NCBI GenBank assembly: GCA_021208645.1
Contig: JAJOJL010000059.1
Span: 1-63,880 of the forward strand
Source of the DNA: Bacillus sp. (in: firmicutes)
GTDB taxonomy: Bacteria; Bacillota; Bacilli; Bacillales; Salisediminibacteriaceae
DNA: 63,880 nt
Direction of reading: 5' to 3'
Position 1 is the stretch's first letter, and each line of letters opens with the position of its first letter. The notes under the pieces are model-generated. The model saw only the letters and a program-made list of their open reading frames with translations. It made no database searches and was not told the origin of the DNA. The position numbers were made by a program, and so were the translations under genes. Below, piece after piece: positions 31,805-42,265 of the stretch.

Positions 31805-32941
31805 TTACGTTCTTTTACGTCTATTTCTCAGGAAGGTTGGTATGTCTAAAGTATCTACCTCGTCTTCATTGGTCGCCTTTTGACTTCCCTGTTGTGATGT
31901 TTCTTTTGTTCCTTCTCTCGAACTAGGTGCTGGCTTTGAACGCTGCTGGCCAAGGGAAGCTCGTCCACCTGCAGGCTTTTCACTTTGTTGTTCATCAAAT
32001 CCTGTGGCAATTACTGTAACAACAATTTCGTCTTTTAACTCCTCGTTAATTACAGAACCAAAGATCATATTTACTTCGCTGTCAGATGAAGTAGAGACAA
32101 TTTCAGCAGCCTCATGAACCTCAAATAAACTGAGGTTTGCTCCACCTGTTATATTCATAAGCACACCTTGTGCTCCATCAATGGATGTTTCTAGTAAAGG
32201 AGAAGAGATTGCTTTTTTAGCCGCTTCTGCAGCACGATTTTCCCCTGTTGCTACACCAATTCCCATTAATGCCGAGCCTTTTTCGCTCATTATTGTTTTC
32301 ACGTCTGCAAAATCAAGATTAATTAGACCAGGTACTGCAATTAAGTCAGAAATACCTTGTACACCTTGACGAAGGACATTATCCGCTTCACGGAACGCCT
32401 CTAACATTGGTGTGTTTTTATCAACAATTTCTAACAAGCGGTCATTTGGAATAACAATTAATGTATCGACCTTTTCCTTTAAAGAGGCAATACCACTGCC
32501 AGCTTGCATCATACGCTTTCTTCCTTCGAAGGTAAACGGACGTGTAACAACCCCTACTGTAAGGGCACCAAGTTCCTTCGCTATTTCAGCAATAACAGGG
32601 GCTGCACCAGTTCCTGTACCGCCACCCATTCCGGCAGTAATAAACACCATATCAGCACCATGTAGTATTTCTTCTAACTGTTCACGGCTCTCTTCAGCAG
32701 CTTTTTTCCCTACCTCTGGGTTGGCTCCTGCACCTAGTCCTCTTGTTAATTTACCACCAAGTTGCAGTTTCGTTTCTGCTTTGGACAAGTGTAATGCTTG
32801 TGCATCTGTATTGACAGCGATAAAGTCAACACCTTGTAAACCATTTTCTATCATTCGGTTTACGGCATTACTTCCTCCTCCACCTACACCTATTACTTTT
32901 ATCGTTGCTAACTGATCCATATCCATTTCAAACTCTAACAT
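31805..32941 (-). CDS. ftsZ: Cell division GTPase FtsZ
   Basis: Tubulin homologue that forms the Z-ring. 378 aa. Tubulin signature [13 protein letters not shown] (about 104-116), N-terminal [13 protein letters not shown], and T7 catalytic loop [12 protein letters not shown] disordered linker rich in Ser, Gln and Lys is followed by the C-terminal peptide [12 protein letters not shown] that binds FtsA and SepF. Intact frame. Confidence 0.98.
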   Translation of the reverse strand: MLEFEMDMDQLATIKVIGVGGGGSNAVNRMIENGLQGVDFIAVNTDAQALHLSKAETKLQLGGKLTRGLGAGANPEVGKKAAEESREQLEEILHGADMVFITAGMGGGTGTGAAPVIAEIAKELGALTVGVVTRPFTFEGRKRMMQAGSGIASLKEKVDTLIVIPNDRLLEIVDKNTPMLEAFREADNVLRQGVQGISDLIAVPGLINLDFADVKTIMSEKGSALMGIGVATGENRAAEAAKKAISSPLLETSIDGAQGVLMNITGGANLSLFEVHEAAEIVSTSSDSEVNMIFGSVINEELKDEIVVTVIATGFDEQQSEKPAGGRASLGQQRSKPAPSSREGTKETSQQGSQKATNEDEVDTLDIPTFLRNRRKRT

Positions 32942-33090
32942 TTGTAATCCCCCAATCTATCTTGGCTAGTCAATACCATTCAATATGGCTTCTGCTAAAA
33001 TTAACTGTTGATTTTCGCTTCATAAGCGTCCTTTAAACGGGAGTACACGCCTTTACTTGAATCAACCTAGTCTGTCGTATCAATATAATC

Positions 33091-34379
33091 TTATTCAAAA
33101 AATACCTTAAACCAACTGGACACTTTTTTCTTCACACCAGGTCCTTCTTTCGGTGTCTTTACTTTTGTCACTTTTTCTTTGCGCTCTTTCCGTTCATAAT
33201 TACCTTCGTTCACCGCACTTACACTAGCTGCAATTTCCTTTCCTTGAATCCTCATATTGCGATGTGAAAAAGCAATTAAGCCAACACCATTCGTATATTG
33301 AGGTTCACGGACTCCAATGTAATCAGGAATAGCAATACGTACATTTTTTTGTAGCACTTCTCTTGCTAATTCCAAAACTCCCGGTATTTTTACTGTCCCG
33401 CCTGTTAAAACATATCCTCCAGGAAGGTCATTATATCCTAACCGGTGAATTTCCTTTAATGCCAATAAATACATTTCTTCCACACGTGGTTCGATTATAT
33501 TGGCTAACTGCCATTGGGAAAACTCTTGCTTTTGATCACTGCCAATCTCCGAAACTTGGAAAATTTCATCATCGGAGGCATAATCAATAAAAGCATGCCC
33601 ATGTTCAATCTTAACCCTTTCAGCTTCCTCCGTCGACGTTCTTAGGCCGACAGATATATCATTTGTTATATGATCGCCACCTACAGGAATTTGTTTTGTA
33701 CCTTGTAATACACCATTTTCAAAAACAGATACAGTTGTAGATCCACCGCCAATATCAATTAAAGCAACGCCTAAGCTTTTTTTCATCTTTTGATAAAGCA
33801 ATTTGTTCCGGCAGCGAGTGGCTGTAAAACGATATCTGCTACTTGCAGACCAGCCTTTTCTACACATCTTAATACATTATGTAACATAGAGCGAGAACCA
33901 GTAATAATCGTTCCTTGCATTTCAAGACGAACCCCAATCATTCCGCGGGGATCATTTATTTCATCTAAACCATCTACGATAAACTGTTTAGGTATTACAT
34001 CGATAATTTCCCGTTCAGGTGGAATAGAGATTACCTGTGCCGCATCTATTACTCTAGTAATATCCTCATCACCGATTTCACGATCTTCACTTGAAACGGC
34101 AACAACACCATGACAAGGCTGCAATTGTATATGGTTCCCTGTAACTCCAATAATGACACTTCGAATAGATAGTCCGATCATTCTTTCTGCTTTCTCTACA
34201 GCTGTCCTAATAGACTTTACTGTTTCATCTATGTCGACAATGGATCCTTTTTTTATACCTTCTGAATTTGTTTCCCCCACGCCAATGATGTTCAGCGTTC
34301 CATTGTTCATTTCACCAATAATTACGCGAACATGCGATGTGCCGATATCTAGTGTGACGTAAGTTTCATGGTTGTTCAT
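33091..34379 (-). CDS. ftsA: FtsA, actin-like Z-ring membrane anchor (two frameshifts)
   Basis: Actin-fold ATPase that tethers FtsZ. The phosphate-1 region is MNNHETYVTLDIGTSHVRV from ATG 34379 (AAGGAGG upstream), and phosphate-2 is LGVALIDIGGGSTTVSVF. The C-terminal amphipathic helix is KKVSSWFKVFF. Between the parts (33783-33830) a third frame reads ALSKDEKK, so one indel lies near GGAACAAATTG and another in the A7 run about 33779-33785. Corrected length is about 429 aa. Confidence 0.93.
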
Positions 34380-34668
34380 TTGTTGGCACCTCCTTAAATC
34401 ATACACCAATTCTATTTTTAATGAGTTCATAAAAAGATAAATAGGGAGATATGAAATGTATTCAACATGAATACGCTATCCCCTTTTTTTTTAAGATAAT
34501 TTCAAAGAAATGATACAAATTTTCTTTAGGGGTAAAAGAGAAAGGTTGACGCCTTGTCCAAGTGTCATGTGTTGATGAAGAACAAGGGTATGGTAGAGCT
34601 ATACAGCCTAAAAATAAAAATAGACATTGTATTTTACCCCTAAAGAAAAGGGTGATTCTCATTTGAGC
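34380..34668. other. Structured intergenic region sbp-ftsA
   Basis: 289 bases with no gene. It holds an 18-bp perfect inverted repeat (34520-34537 and 34632-34649) with smaller nested repeats, a T10-rich run near 34485, and the ftsA ribosome site. Candidate TTGAAT/TATTTA promoter boxes lie near 34440-34470 but are weak. Confidence 0.55.
34520..34649. repeat. 18-bp inverted repeat pair enclosing 94 bp
   Basis: TTTTCTTTAGGGGTAAAA at 34520-34537 is the exact reverse complement of 34632-34649. Inside are CCTTGT/ACAAGG and GTAT/ATAC pairings. No reading frame lies inside. Confidence 0.8.
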
Positions 34669-35034
34669 CTATTCGGCAGGTTGCTGTTTTTTCCGGTTTT
34701 TCACCCACTTCTCAATTAAGTGTCTGCGGATGATTGCTATATTGTGAAATAGCCGGACACCAAATGCAAAAACTGCTGCTAAATATAAGTCTACACCAAG
34801 ATGGACACCTAGAAAAGCTAAACCGGCAGCTAAAAGAATATTTGTGAAAAAACCAGTTAAAAATACTTTCTCTTCAAAAACTTTCTCAAGGTGAGCCCTT
34901 ATTCCTCCAAAAAGTGTGTCGAGGGCTGCCAGTACTGCAATGGATAAGTAACTGGAGTACTCATCGGGAATTCGAAATTCTGTGGACAAACCTAAGAGGA
35001 TTCCTATAAGCAGGCCCATGACTGGAAGCCACAT
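34669..35034 (-). CDS. sbp: Small basic protein Sbp (DUF1290)
   Basis: 121-aa membrane protein with three to four helices; DUF1290 landmarks are GLSTEFRIPDEYSSYLSIAV and ALDTLFGGIRAHLE. It is conserved beside ftsA in Firmicutes; function unproven. ATG 35034 directly follows the ylxX stop. Confidence 0.94.
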   Translation of the reverse strand: MWLPVMGLLIGILLGLSTEFRIPDEYSSYLSIAVLAALDTLFGGIRAHLEKVFEEKVFLTGFFTNILLAAGLAFLGVHLGVDLYLAAVFAFGVRLFHNIAIIRRHLIEKWVKNRKKQQPAE

Positions 35035-35730
35035 TTAAGACCCCTCCTTCATTAACTCCATATGTCGAACTCTTAACGGCTTATCATACGGAGGCAGTGT
35101 TACATAATTGATCGGTGTTGAATTGATTGTTAAATTTTCATAAGAAAAGTATTCCCTTGACATGGAAGACATGATGGCGTGATGAAGCCCTTCTGGATCA
35201 TCTGTAAGCACCCTTATCCTTAAAGGGAACTGTGTTACTCTGCTTCGGTTAATTAAGGTCACACCGTTAGCTTCCCGGATCGGAGTTGTGGAAATGATCC
35301 GTTGATTAGCAACGGCCACTTCCTTGGCACCATTAACATTAAGTTCATTGAGCAGCATTCTTAATAAGTAAGGTGGCACAGAATTAAGAACAGGAGCGTA
35401 TTCATCCTCATACATTTGAGAAATCTCAATGATAACTCCTTGCCCACTAACCTCTGTTAAACCAGCTCTTGATTTTAATTCTTCAATGGCATCACTCATA
35501 ACAGCTTCGAGATTTTCCCTTTGCTGAAGCTGATAAAGGAGTTCCATTTGTTTTTCCAATTCTCCATTCAATTCCTTCTGTCTATCTTTCTCCTGGGTGA
35601 GTGCTTGTCTTAGCTCGTGTATATTCCTTGTGTCACGAATTTCAGGTTCCTTCGTCGACTGAAACTGAATGGCGACCATAAATCCAATAATCGTTGTAAT
35701 ACATGTGAAGATGATCATTTTATCCTTCAT
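35035..35730 (-). CDS. ylxX: YlxX, DUF881 membrane-anchored protein
   Basis: 231 aa with one N-terminal membrane segment, a coiled coil (about 35-75) and a DUF881 domain with GQGVIIEISQ and LLNELNVNGAKEVAVANQRI. Paralogue of the next gene ylxW. ATG 35730 is chosen (AAAGGG 8 nt upstream) over GTG 35739. Confidence 0.93.
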   Translation of the reverse strand: MKDKMIIFTCITTIIGFMVAIQFQSTKEPEIRDTRNIHELRQALTQEKDRQKELNGELEKQMELLYQLQQRENLEAVMSDAIEELKSRAGLTEVSGQGVIIEISQMYEDEYAPVLNSVPPYLLRMLLNELNVNGAKEVAVANQRIISTTPIREANGVTLINRSRVTQFPLRIRVLTDDPEGLHHAIMSSMSREYFSYENLTINSTPINYVTLPPYDKPLRVRHMELMKEGS

Positions 35731-35745
35731 GGCCGTCACCCTTTC

Positions 35746-36435
35746 TTAATAATATGGATCGAGGATTATTTCCCGATGTTTTTCAATTCTCACTTCAATA
35801 TTGTCACTTAATAGCTGGTCCATGACACCACCAAACATATTTAAAGCTCCGTTCAGCTTTTCACTATCACCGATGGCAGTAATTTCAAAAGGAGCAAAAG
35901 ACGTATTTCCATCCACTTCAATAACTGGACCAACACAATAGATATATGATTGGTGATTAATGCGGTAGCCGTTAATGGCAATTGCTTCCGCACCAGACAC
36001 AAGAAGTTCATCCACAACCTTCTGGATATGCTGTTCATGTACAATATAATTGTTAGGGTTTTCTCCTTCTTGTACATACTGGGCATCCCTTAATGTTACC
36101 GTAATTCCTTCACCCTTTACTGCCACGGAACCAGTAACCATTCTAAGCCTGTCCAAATCCTCGACTAAATTAAAGTAGACACGTTGATCATTAGCAACTT
36201 GTTCTTCAATTTCATTTATCTTTGACTGGATTGCTCGCAGTTCTTCAGTCAAACTTCGATTAATGGCTTGCTCCATAAGGACTTGATTTCTTAATTCATC
36301 CTCCGCTCTCCATTGAGAATTAGAGATGGTATTACTCCCACTCGTTTCACTGGCCAATTGATAGCTAAAGGCTAATATAAACCCGGTCACAAGGAAGACT
36401 AAGGAAAATATGACGTGCTTACCCTTCACTTTCAC
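35746..36435 (-). CDS. ylxW: YlxW, DUF881 membrane-anchored protein
   Basis: 229 aa with an N-terminal membrane segment, a coiled coil, and DUF881 with GEGITVTLRDAQ and LLVSGAEAIAINGYRI. The GTG at 36435 follows AAGGAGG by 9 nt and overlaps the divIB end; the upstream ATG at 36465 lacks a site. Tandem paralogue of ylxX, extracytoplasmic. Confidence 0.92.
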   Translation of the reverse strand: MKVKGKHVIFSLVFLVTGFILAFSYQLASETSGSNTISNSQWRAEDELRNQVLMEQAINRSLTEELRAIQSKINEIEEQVANDQRVYFNLVEDLDRLRMVTGSVAVKGEGITVTLRDAQYVQEGENPNNYIVHEQHIQKVVDELLVSGAEAIAINGYRINHQSYIYCVGPVIEVDGNTSFAPFEITAIGDSEKLNGALNMFGGVMDQLLSDNIEVRIEKHREIILDPYY

Positions 36436-37196
36436 TATCTTCTTCCTCCTTCTCAAATGGTTCAAAATACGGGTTCATCCTCATATGGACAATCCCCTCC
36501 ACATTAACATCTAGCTGTTCCACCACTGATGGATAAGGACCAATTCTTTCGGCAAAACGCCTAACAGTAGAGCTGACGAGGAATCCATCATTCATAAAAA
36601 TCGTCAACCGGGAAGGATCGTTATCAACAGGCGTTAAATATATTTCTGATATCCGCTGCCGTAAGGAAGGGGCTACTTGGTTAAGTTCCTTTGCCATTTC
36701 TTCCTTTAGTTCCGTAGAACCGAATCCTGCTAAAATGGGGGCATCGAACGGTACAGATTCATATTCTTTTCCTCTCAAGGTAACACCATTACTTAGGAGC
36801 GGATAAAAGCTTTCTCCTTCCTCCACATAGGCTATTCGCTCATATTCTTCAATCGTTATGGAAACAGTATTTGGCCATTGTCTGACAAGAGAGACTGCCT
36901 CTATCTCTGGATGTGATAAAAGTTTTTCTTGAATAACGTCACCATCAATTAGCCACATACTTACTTCCGGCAGTAGTTCTGATTGTTCCACTATCCACTC
37001 TTCAGGAACATAAACATTACCACTAATCTCCACATTTTTCACATGACTAAAGGAAGTTTGAAAGTAGGCAACGATCGTCATTAATAAAAAAAAACATGGA
37101 AATATAGACGATCAACCTCCTGTTGGCTCGTTGCTTACGACGCTCTTTCAAGGTAGGTATTCTTTCTTCAATTTCTATTATTTTTTTATGGTCCAT
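36419..37196 (-). CDS. divIB: DivIB/FtsQ divisome protein (one frameshift)
   Basis: Bitopic division protein that works with FtsL and DivIC. A cytosolic basic tail (TLKERRKQRANRRL) is followed by a membrane helix, POTRA domain VKNVEISGNVYVPEEWIVE and FtsQ-type beta domain, then an acidic tail EKEEEDSESEG. ATG 37196 follows GGAGG. The frame breaks in a T9 run (plus 37086-37094); with eight T it reads ISMFFLLMTIVAYFQTSF. Corrected length is 258 aa. Confidence 0.93.
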
Positions 37197-37325
37197 AGGC
37201 CTTTCCTCCATTGTATAGCAAGGGATGGATTCAGAAAACAAAATTTTTATAAAAAATGTCAAAAAGAGACAAAATTCCTGTTTTTTAATACATTTATATA
37301 ATAATTTCCCTTTCAAACTTTCAAA

Positions 37326-37354
37326 ATTCTATAAATTACAGCACCTGTCGACAA
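37326..37354 (-). promoter_or_regulatory. Candidate promoter of divIB with Spo0A-box-like -35 region
   Basis: -35 TTGTCG (plus 37349-37354), 17-bp spacer, -10 TAGAAT (plus 37326-37331). The -35 lies in TTGTCGAC, one base from the 0A box TTGTCGAA. Confidence 0.4.
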
Positions 37355-37368
37355 CATTAAGAACTTGG

Positions 37369-37396
37369 AAAAGGCAGGAAGTGTCCCCTGCCTTTT
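37369..37396 (-). terminator. Hairpin after murB
   Basis: AAAAGGCAGG / CCTGCCTTTT stem with an 8-nt loop, 40 bases past the murB stop. Only a short T run follows, so termination may be partial. Confidence 0.6.
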
Positions 37397-37436
37397 GGAA
37401 GGTATTCAAAATTATTATCTTATTTACTCTTTTTCC

Positions 37437-38329
37437 CTACCATTCCACTTCCGTTTCCATTTTAACACCAAATTTGTTAAAAATCGTCTTTTTTATATGA
37501 TCGATCAAATCCAAAACATCTTGTGCCGTCGCTTCACCTTTATTGACGATAAAATTGGCGTGCATTTCCGAAATTTGTGCATCCCCAACGGAAAAGCCTT
37601 TCAAACCTGCTTCTTCAATAAGTCTACCTGCATGCTGAGGTAAAGGGTTACGGAAGACACTTCCACATGTAGGAGATTTCCACGGCTGGGATTCCCTGCG
37701 ATAATCCTTATTTTTCTGCATTTCGGCTGTAATCTTTTCTTTGTCTCCTGCCTTTAACTGGAACTCCGCTTCCACACAAACGCCACCGTCCTTTTGTAAT
37801 TTGGAGGTACGGTAAGAAAAATCCATCTCTTCGTTCGTATACCAAGTAAATTTTCCATTTGGCAGGAGGATGTGTGCTCGTGTAAGGATTTTTGAAATGT
37901 CTGACCCGTGGGCACCTGCATTCATAAAGACTGCACCTCCCACAGTACCAGGGATGCCGCCAGCAAACTCTAATCCCGATAAACCTTGCTTACTAATGGT
38001 TGTGGCCAACTTTATTAAGGAGTAGCCTGCTCCAACAAGTAGCTTCTCTCCATTTCGCTCCATATGGGCCATATTCTCTCCTAATTTGATAACAACACCA
38101 TCCATCCCTTCATCAGAAACAAGAAGGTTAGAACCTCTTCCTATCACAAACCAGGGAACATTCGCTTTGACGATTTCCTTCATGGCTTGCTGGAGACCTT
38201 CTGGTGATGAAGGCTCAAAAAACAGTTTTGCTGGTCCACCAATTTTCCAGGTTTGTATGATTTTTTTAAAAGCTCATTCTCTGTAACCTTCCCTGCATTC
38301 AAGCTTTCTAATGTCTGTTTTAACTTCAT
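37437..38329 (-). CDS. murB: UDP-N-acetylenolpyruvoylglucosamine reductase (one frameshift)
   Basis: FAD/NADPH enzyme that reduces the enolpyruvyl group to give UDP-MurNAc. Motifs: [33 protein letters not shown], and the proton-donor Ser in CGSVFRNP. The first about 50 residues ([19 protein letters not shown]) are in another frame from ATG 38329. The join is in or near the A7 run at 38261-38267, after which [18 protein letters not shown] reads on. Corrected length is about 297 aa. Size of the indel is not certain. Confidence 0.94.
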
Positions 38330-38345
38330 AATTACCTCCATCACC

Positions 38346-39446
38346 TTATTTCACAAGCTGTGTGATCAACCGATAGAGTTCATCTCCTGCATCTTGCTTT
38401 CCAATTTCTAATGCACCATTATGCATTTCTTCCCAAGTAAAAGGATTGGTTATGATACTGTCTATTTCTTTCATCAATTTATCCGGTGACATCTCATTTT
38501 CTAAAATCACTTTCGCAGCATGAGCCTTTTCTAACGATCGAGCGTTCTTCTCTTGATGGTTATTCGTTACATACGGACTTGGTATTAAAATTGCAGGCAA
38601 TCCTAAAGCAGTCACTTCAGCAAGTGTAGTAGCACCGGCACGTGCAACAATTAAATCTACATGGCTTAACACCTGCGGCATATTATGTAAGTATGGAACA
38701 CAGATGACATTATTTACTGCTCCCACTTCTTCCATTTCTGCCTTTACCCTTTCATAATGAACATCTCCTGTTACATATAAACATTGATAGTCTTTTTCCC
38801 GCCATTGGCTTAAAGTACCAATGATTGCCTCGTTAATCGGCCTTGCTCCCCTGCTTCCTCCAACCACCAACACAGTCTTTTTCCCCATATCTAACCCTAG
38901 TTCCGTCAAGACATCTTTAGGTGAAGATTTAGCTACATCAACTACTTCCTGTGCACGGGGATTTCCCGTAAAAATTATTTTCTCATTCGGAAAAAAAGTT
39001 CGGGAATCCTCAAAGGAAATGGCAATTTTTTGCACGTATTTACTTAAGAATTTGTTCGTAAGTCCAGGAACGCTGTTCTGTTCATGAATAATTGTAGGAA
39101 TACCTTTTTTGGCTGCAGCATACACGACAGGGCCACAAACATAACCTCCTGTCCCAATGACAATATCAGGTTTAAATACTTCCATATGTTTTTTGGCAAC
39201 GGTAACTGCTTTTAAGAAACGGAAGATCGTCTTTACGTTTTCAAAGGAAAGGCTTCGCTTGAAACCAGTAATGTGCACCGTTTTAAACGGAATATTTTCC
39301 TTCGGCACAATTTTCGATTCAAGGCCATTTTCTGTACCAATATATAAGTATTCGGCAGTATTATTATTTTTTTGGATTGTTCGGATTAAAGCTAAGGCAG
39401 GATAAATATGACCACCCGTACCTCCGCCAGTAACTAATACCTTCAT
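38346..39446 (-). CDS. murG: UDP-GlcNAc:lipid I N-acetylglucosaminyltransferase
   Basis: Adds GlcNAc to lipid I to make lipid II on the inner membrane face. 366 aa, GT28 fold. N-terminal G-loop [13 protein letters not shown], second G-loop [14 protein letters not shown], and donor site [22 protein letters not shown] 39446 follows GGAGGG. Intact. Confidence 0.97.
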   Translation of the reverse strand: MKVLVTGGGTGGHIYPALALIRTIQKNNNTAEYLYIGTENGLESKIVPKENIPFKTVHITGFKRSLSFENVKTIFRFLKAVTVAKKHMEVFKPDIVIGTGGYVCGPVVYAAAKKGIPTIIHEQNSVPGLTNKFLSKYVQKIAISFEDSRTFFPNEKIIFTGNPRAQEVVDVAKSSPKDVLTELGLDMGKKTVLVVGGSRGARPINEAIIGTLSQWREKDYQCLYVTGDVHYERVKAEMEEVGAVNNVICVPYLHNMPQVLSHVDLIVARAGATTLAEVTALGLPAILIPSPYVTNNHQEKNARSLEKAHAAKVILENEMSPDKLMKEIDSIITNPFTWEEMHNGALEIGKQDAGDELYRLITQLVK

Positions 39447-39663
39447 TTTTTCCCTCCAGCTTTTACTACATCTTTTCTATTATATCGTAAAAATGTCTGT
39501 CTTGATGATAAGAATAAACAATTTAAAAAAAGATTTTCGATCTAATAAGTACATCTAGTTCCGTTGGATCTCGTTCGCTCCGATCTCATCAACACTTCAA
39601 TTCTAAGATTAGAATCTCATTCTGAGCAAAAGGGATACCCATGTTATATATAAAGGATTTATG

Positions 39664-39720
39664 TAAAAAACAAAAAGGATAGACACAAAAAGGGTTCATT
39701 TTTCCTTCTTGTGTCTATCT
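39664..39720 (-). terminator. Terminator after spoVE
   Basis: GATAGACACAA / TTGTGTCTATC long stem with T-rich tail on the minus strand, directly after the spoVE stop. It separates spoVE from murG; the remaining gap 39447-39663 shows no gene. Confidence 0.8.
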
Positions 39721-39738
39721 TGTATCATTTTTTTATGA

Positions 39739-40836
39739 TTACCTCATGTGCCTGCTTATATTTAGCAACACGCCGATGGAGGTGAGCATGAGTGTTAAAC
39801 TGGACCCGCCATAACTTAGGAGGGGTAGCGTGATCCCCGTTACTGGCATAAGGCCAATTACAACACCGATATTGATCATCACTTGAATGGCAATCATGCC
39901 AATTATTCCTGTTGCCAAAAACGTTCCATACAAATCAGGAGCGTATAATGCAATTCTCAACCCTCGCCATAATAACACAGCGAAACAAAGAAGAACAAAG
40001 CTACCACCAATAAAACCTAGCTCCTCTGATAAGATGGCAAAAATAAAATCGGTCTGCGGTTCTGGTAAGTAGAAATACTTTTGTCTACTGTCACCGAGTC
40101 CGAGTCCCAAGAAGCCTCCTGGACCAATGGCATACAAGGATTGAATGATTTGAAACCCTGCTCCTAAAGGGTCCTGCCATGGGTCTAAAAACGAAACAAT
40201 TCGCTGTAAGCGATACGGTGCAGAGACAATAAGCCCTACAAATCCAAGGAGCCCCATTACCCCCAGAAACATAAAATGCTTTATTTGTGCACCTGCAATA
40301 AATATCATAACGACACTAGTGAACAACATTACGGCTCCTGTTCCTAAGTCTGGTTGTAACATAATGAGGGCAAAGGCTACCAAGACAAGGCCAAGTGTCG
40401 GTACTAACCCATATTTTATGGTCGTTACATACTTATGTTTTTCCGAGAGGTATTTTGCTAGGAAAAAAATCATTGCAATTTTCATAAATTCTGACGGTTG
40501 AATGGAAAAGGCTCCTACACCTAACCAACTTCTCGCCCCACCCCGAACGAGACCTACGCCAGGGATTAGGACTATTAATAAGAGCACAAAACAGACAATA
40601 ATGATAACCTTCGTCATTCGGCGCCATGTCCAATAGTCCACATTCATCATAAACAGCATTGCCACAACACCTAAACTGGCAAAAAATAATTGACGCTTTA
40701 AAAAGAAAAAGGAATCATCAAAATTATAGTGGGCCATGACCGCACTGGCACTATATACCATAATAAGTCCTACGACTAACAAGCTCATCGTAGCAGTAAT
40801 TAATAAGATGTCTGGAGCAGATTTTGTCTTTGGCAA
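39739..40836 (-). CDS. spoVE: SpoVE, SEDS-family peptidoglycan polymerase for spore cortex
   Basis: 365-aa SEDS glycosyltransferase with ten membrane helices. Close to B. subtilis SpoVE through IMVYSASAVMAHYNFDDSFF, MNVDYWTWRR, LPEPQTDFIFAILSEELG and GGSSLTLML. TTG 40836 (GAGGTG upstream) matches the family start. It works with the class B PBP SpoVD in this same cluster. Confidence 0.93.
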   Translation of the reverse strand: MPKTKSAPDILLITATMSLLVVGLIMVYSASAVMAHYNFDDSFFFLKRQLFFASLGVVAMLFMMNVDYWTWRRMTKVIIIVCFVLLLIVLIPGVGLVRGGARSWLGVGAFSIQPSEFMKIAMIFFLAKYLSEKHKYVTTIKYGLVPTLGLVLVAFALIMLQPDLGTGAVMLFTSVVMIFIAGAQIKHFMFLGVMGLLGFVGLIVSAPYRLQRIVSFLDPWQDPLGAGFQIIQSLYAIGPGGFLGLGLGDSRQKYFYLPEPQTDFIFAILSEELGFIGGSFVLLCFAVLLWRGLRIALYAPDLYGTFLATGIIGMIAIQVMINIGVVIGLMPVTGITLPLLSYGGSSLTLMLTSIGVLLNISRHMR

Positions 40837-40906
40837 TAGAGTACACCTCAATTCCTGTTATATCTCTATTACCTATATTTATGAGCCTCTTGGACAAACA
40901 TGACTG

Positions 40907-42265
40907 CTATTGGACAATCTTTTTTACTGCTTGGACAAAACTAGTTCCCCGTTCTTCAAAAGTTTTGAATTGATCCCAGGAAGCACAGGCCGGAGATAGT
41001 AAAATCACATCTCCTGAATCAGAGTTTTTGTAAGCAACGTTTACTGCTTCAGGTAATTCCTCCACTGTAACAACGGTGGGAACATTTGCCTGTTTTGCTG
41101 TTTCTGCAATTTTCTCTTTCGTCTCTCCGTAAGTTACAACACATTTTACCTTGTCCTCTAAATATGGAATCAGGTCTGTAAAAGATAAGCCCCGATCCAG
41201 TCCACCAGCTATTAATATGACAGGCTCTTGAAAAGCCTTTAAAGAGGTAATTGCTGCAGGAACATTCGTCGCTTTGGAATTATTATAAAAGGTCCTTCCC
41301 TCATAGTTCGCAACAAATTGTAGCCGATGTTCTACACCTGAAAAAGTCTTTAGTACTTCAACAATTCTTTTCAATTCTGCACCAGCTAAGTAGGCTGCAG
41401 CGGCAGCGGCTAATCCATTAGCTATGTTATGTTCCCCAGGAAGAGACATTTCCTCAACGGAGATCAACTCTCGACCAAATAACATCAACATACCGTCTTT
41501 TATACTGGCTCCTCCTGGAAGGTATTCCTTAACTGAGAACGGCACAACTTCAGCTTGTCCTTCCGTAACAACATTCTTCACTATTTCATCATCATAATTG
41601 TAGATGATATAATCACCACCCACTTGATTGGAAAACACATTTGATTTCGCTTGAACATAATTTTCCATGGAACCGTGATAATCTAAGTGAGCTTCAACGA
41701 GATTAAGTAAAACGGAAATCTTTGGTCGGAAGTGAACTGTTCCCATTAGCTGAAAACTAGATAATTCCGTTACGAGAATATTATCTGGACCTGCATTTTT
41801 AGCCACCTCAACTGCAACTTTTCCAATATTTCCTGCGATTAATGGCGTTTTATTACTCCCCGTTAGCATTTCTTGAATATACGTAGTCGTCGTTGTTTTT
41901 CCATTGGATCCAGTAATACCAATAATATCAGCTTCAGAAATGTCATAAGCTATTTCCACTTCTGTAATTATGGGGATACCTAATTTCATTGCCTTTTCAA
42001 TGAGAGGGTTTGTATATGGAATACCTGGGTTTTTCACTAGAAAATCCAACTGTTCATTAACAAGATTTAATGGATGAGAACCACAGATGACCTCAGCACC
42101 TAACTGCTGAAGCTTCTGACCTTCCTCGTTTTCCTCTAAAGGTTTACGATCATTGACAGTCACCTTTGCACCTAACTGGATAAGGAGTTCAGCAGCAGCA
42201 GTACCGCTTTTTGCTAACCCGAGGACCAATATATTTTTATCTGTATATTTCGTGGTATTTCTCAT
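40907..42265 (-). CDS. murD: UDP-MurNAc-L-alanine:D-glutamate ligase
   Basis: 452 aa. Mur ligase with N-terminal Rossmann NILVLGLAKSGTAAAE, ATP loop ITGSNGKTTTT (117-127), central EAHLDYHGSMENY and C-terminal YNNSKATNVPA. It follows mraY directly (stop at 42266). Confidence 0.97.
   Translation of the reverse strand: MRNTTKYTDKNILVLGLAKSGTAAAELLIQLGAKVTVNDRKPLEENEEGQKLQQLGAEVICGSHPLNLVNEQLDFLVKNPGIPYTNPLIEKAMKLGIPIITEVEIAYDISEADIIGITGSNGKTTTTTYIQEMLTGSNKTPLIAGNIGKVAVEVAKNAGPDNILVTELSSFQLMGTVHFRPKISVLLNLVEAHLDYHGSMENYVQAKSNVFSNQVGGDYIIYNYDDEIVKNVVTEGQAEVVPFSVKEYLPGGASIKDGMLMLFGRELISVEEMSLPGEHNIANGLAAAAAAYLAGAELKRIVEVLKTFSGVEHRLQFVANYEGRTFYNNSKATNVPAAITSLKAFQEPVILIAGGLDRGLSFTDLIPYLEDKVKCVVTYGETKEKIAETAKQANVPTVVTVEELPEAVNVAYKNSDSGDVILLSPACASWDQFKTFEERGTSFVQAVKKIVQ

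Noticed and set aside
34462-34662. Short minus-strand frame in the sbp-ftsA gap
   Set aside because: It lies over the inverted repeat and T run, has no homology and no start signal.
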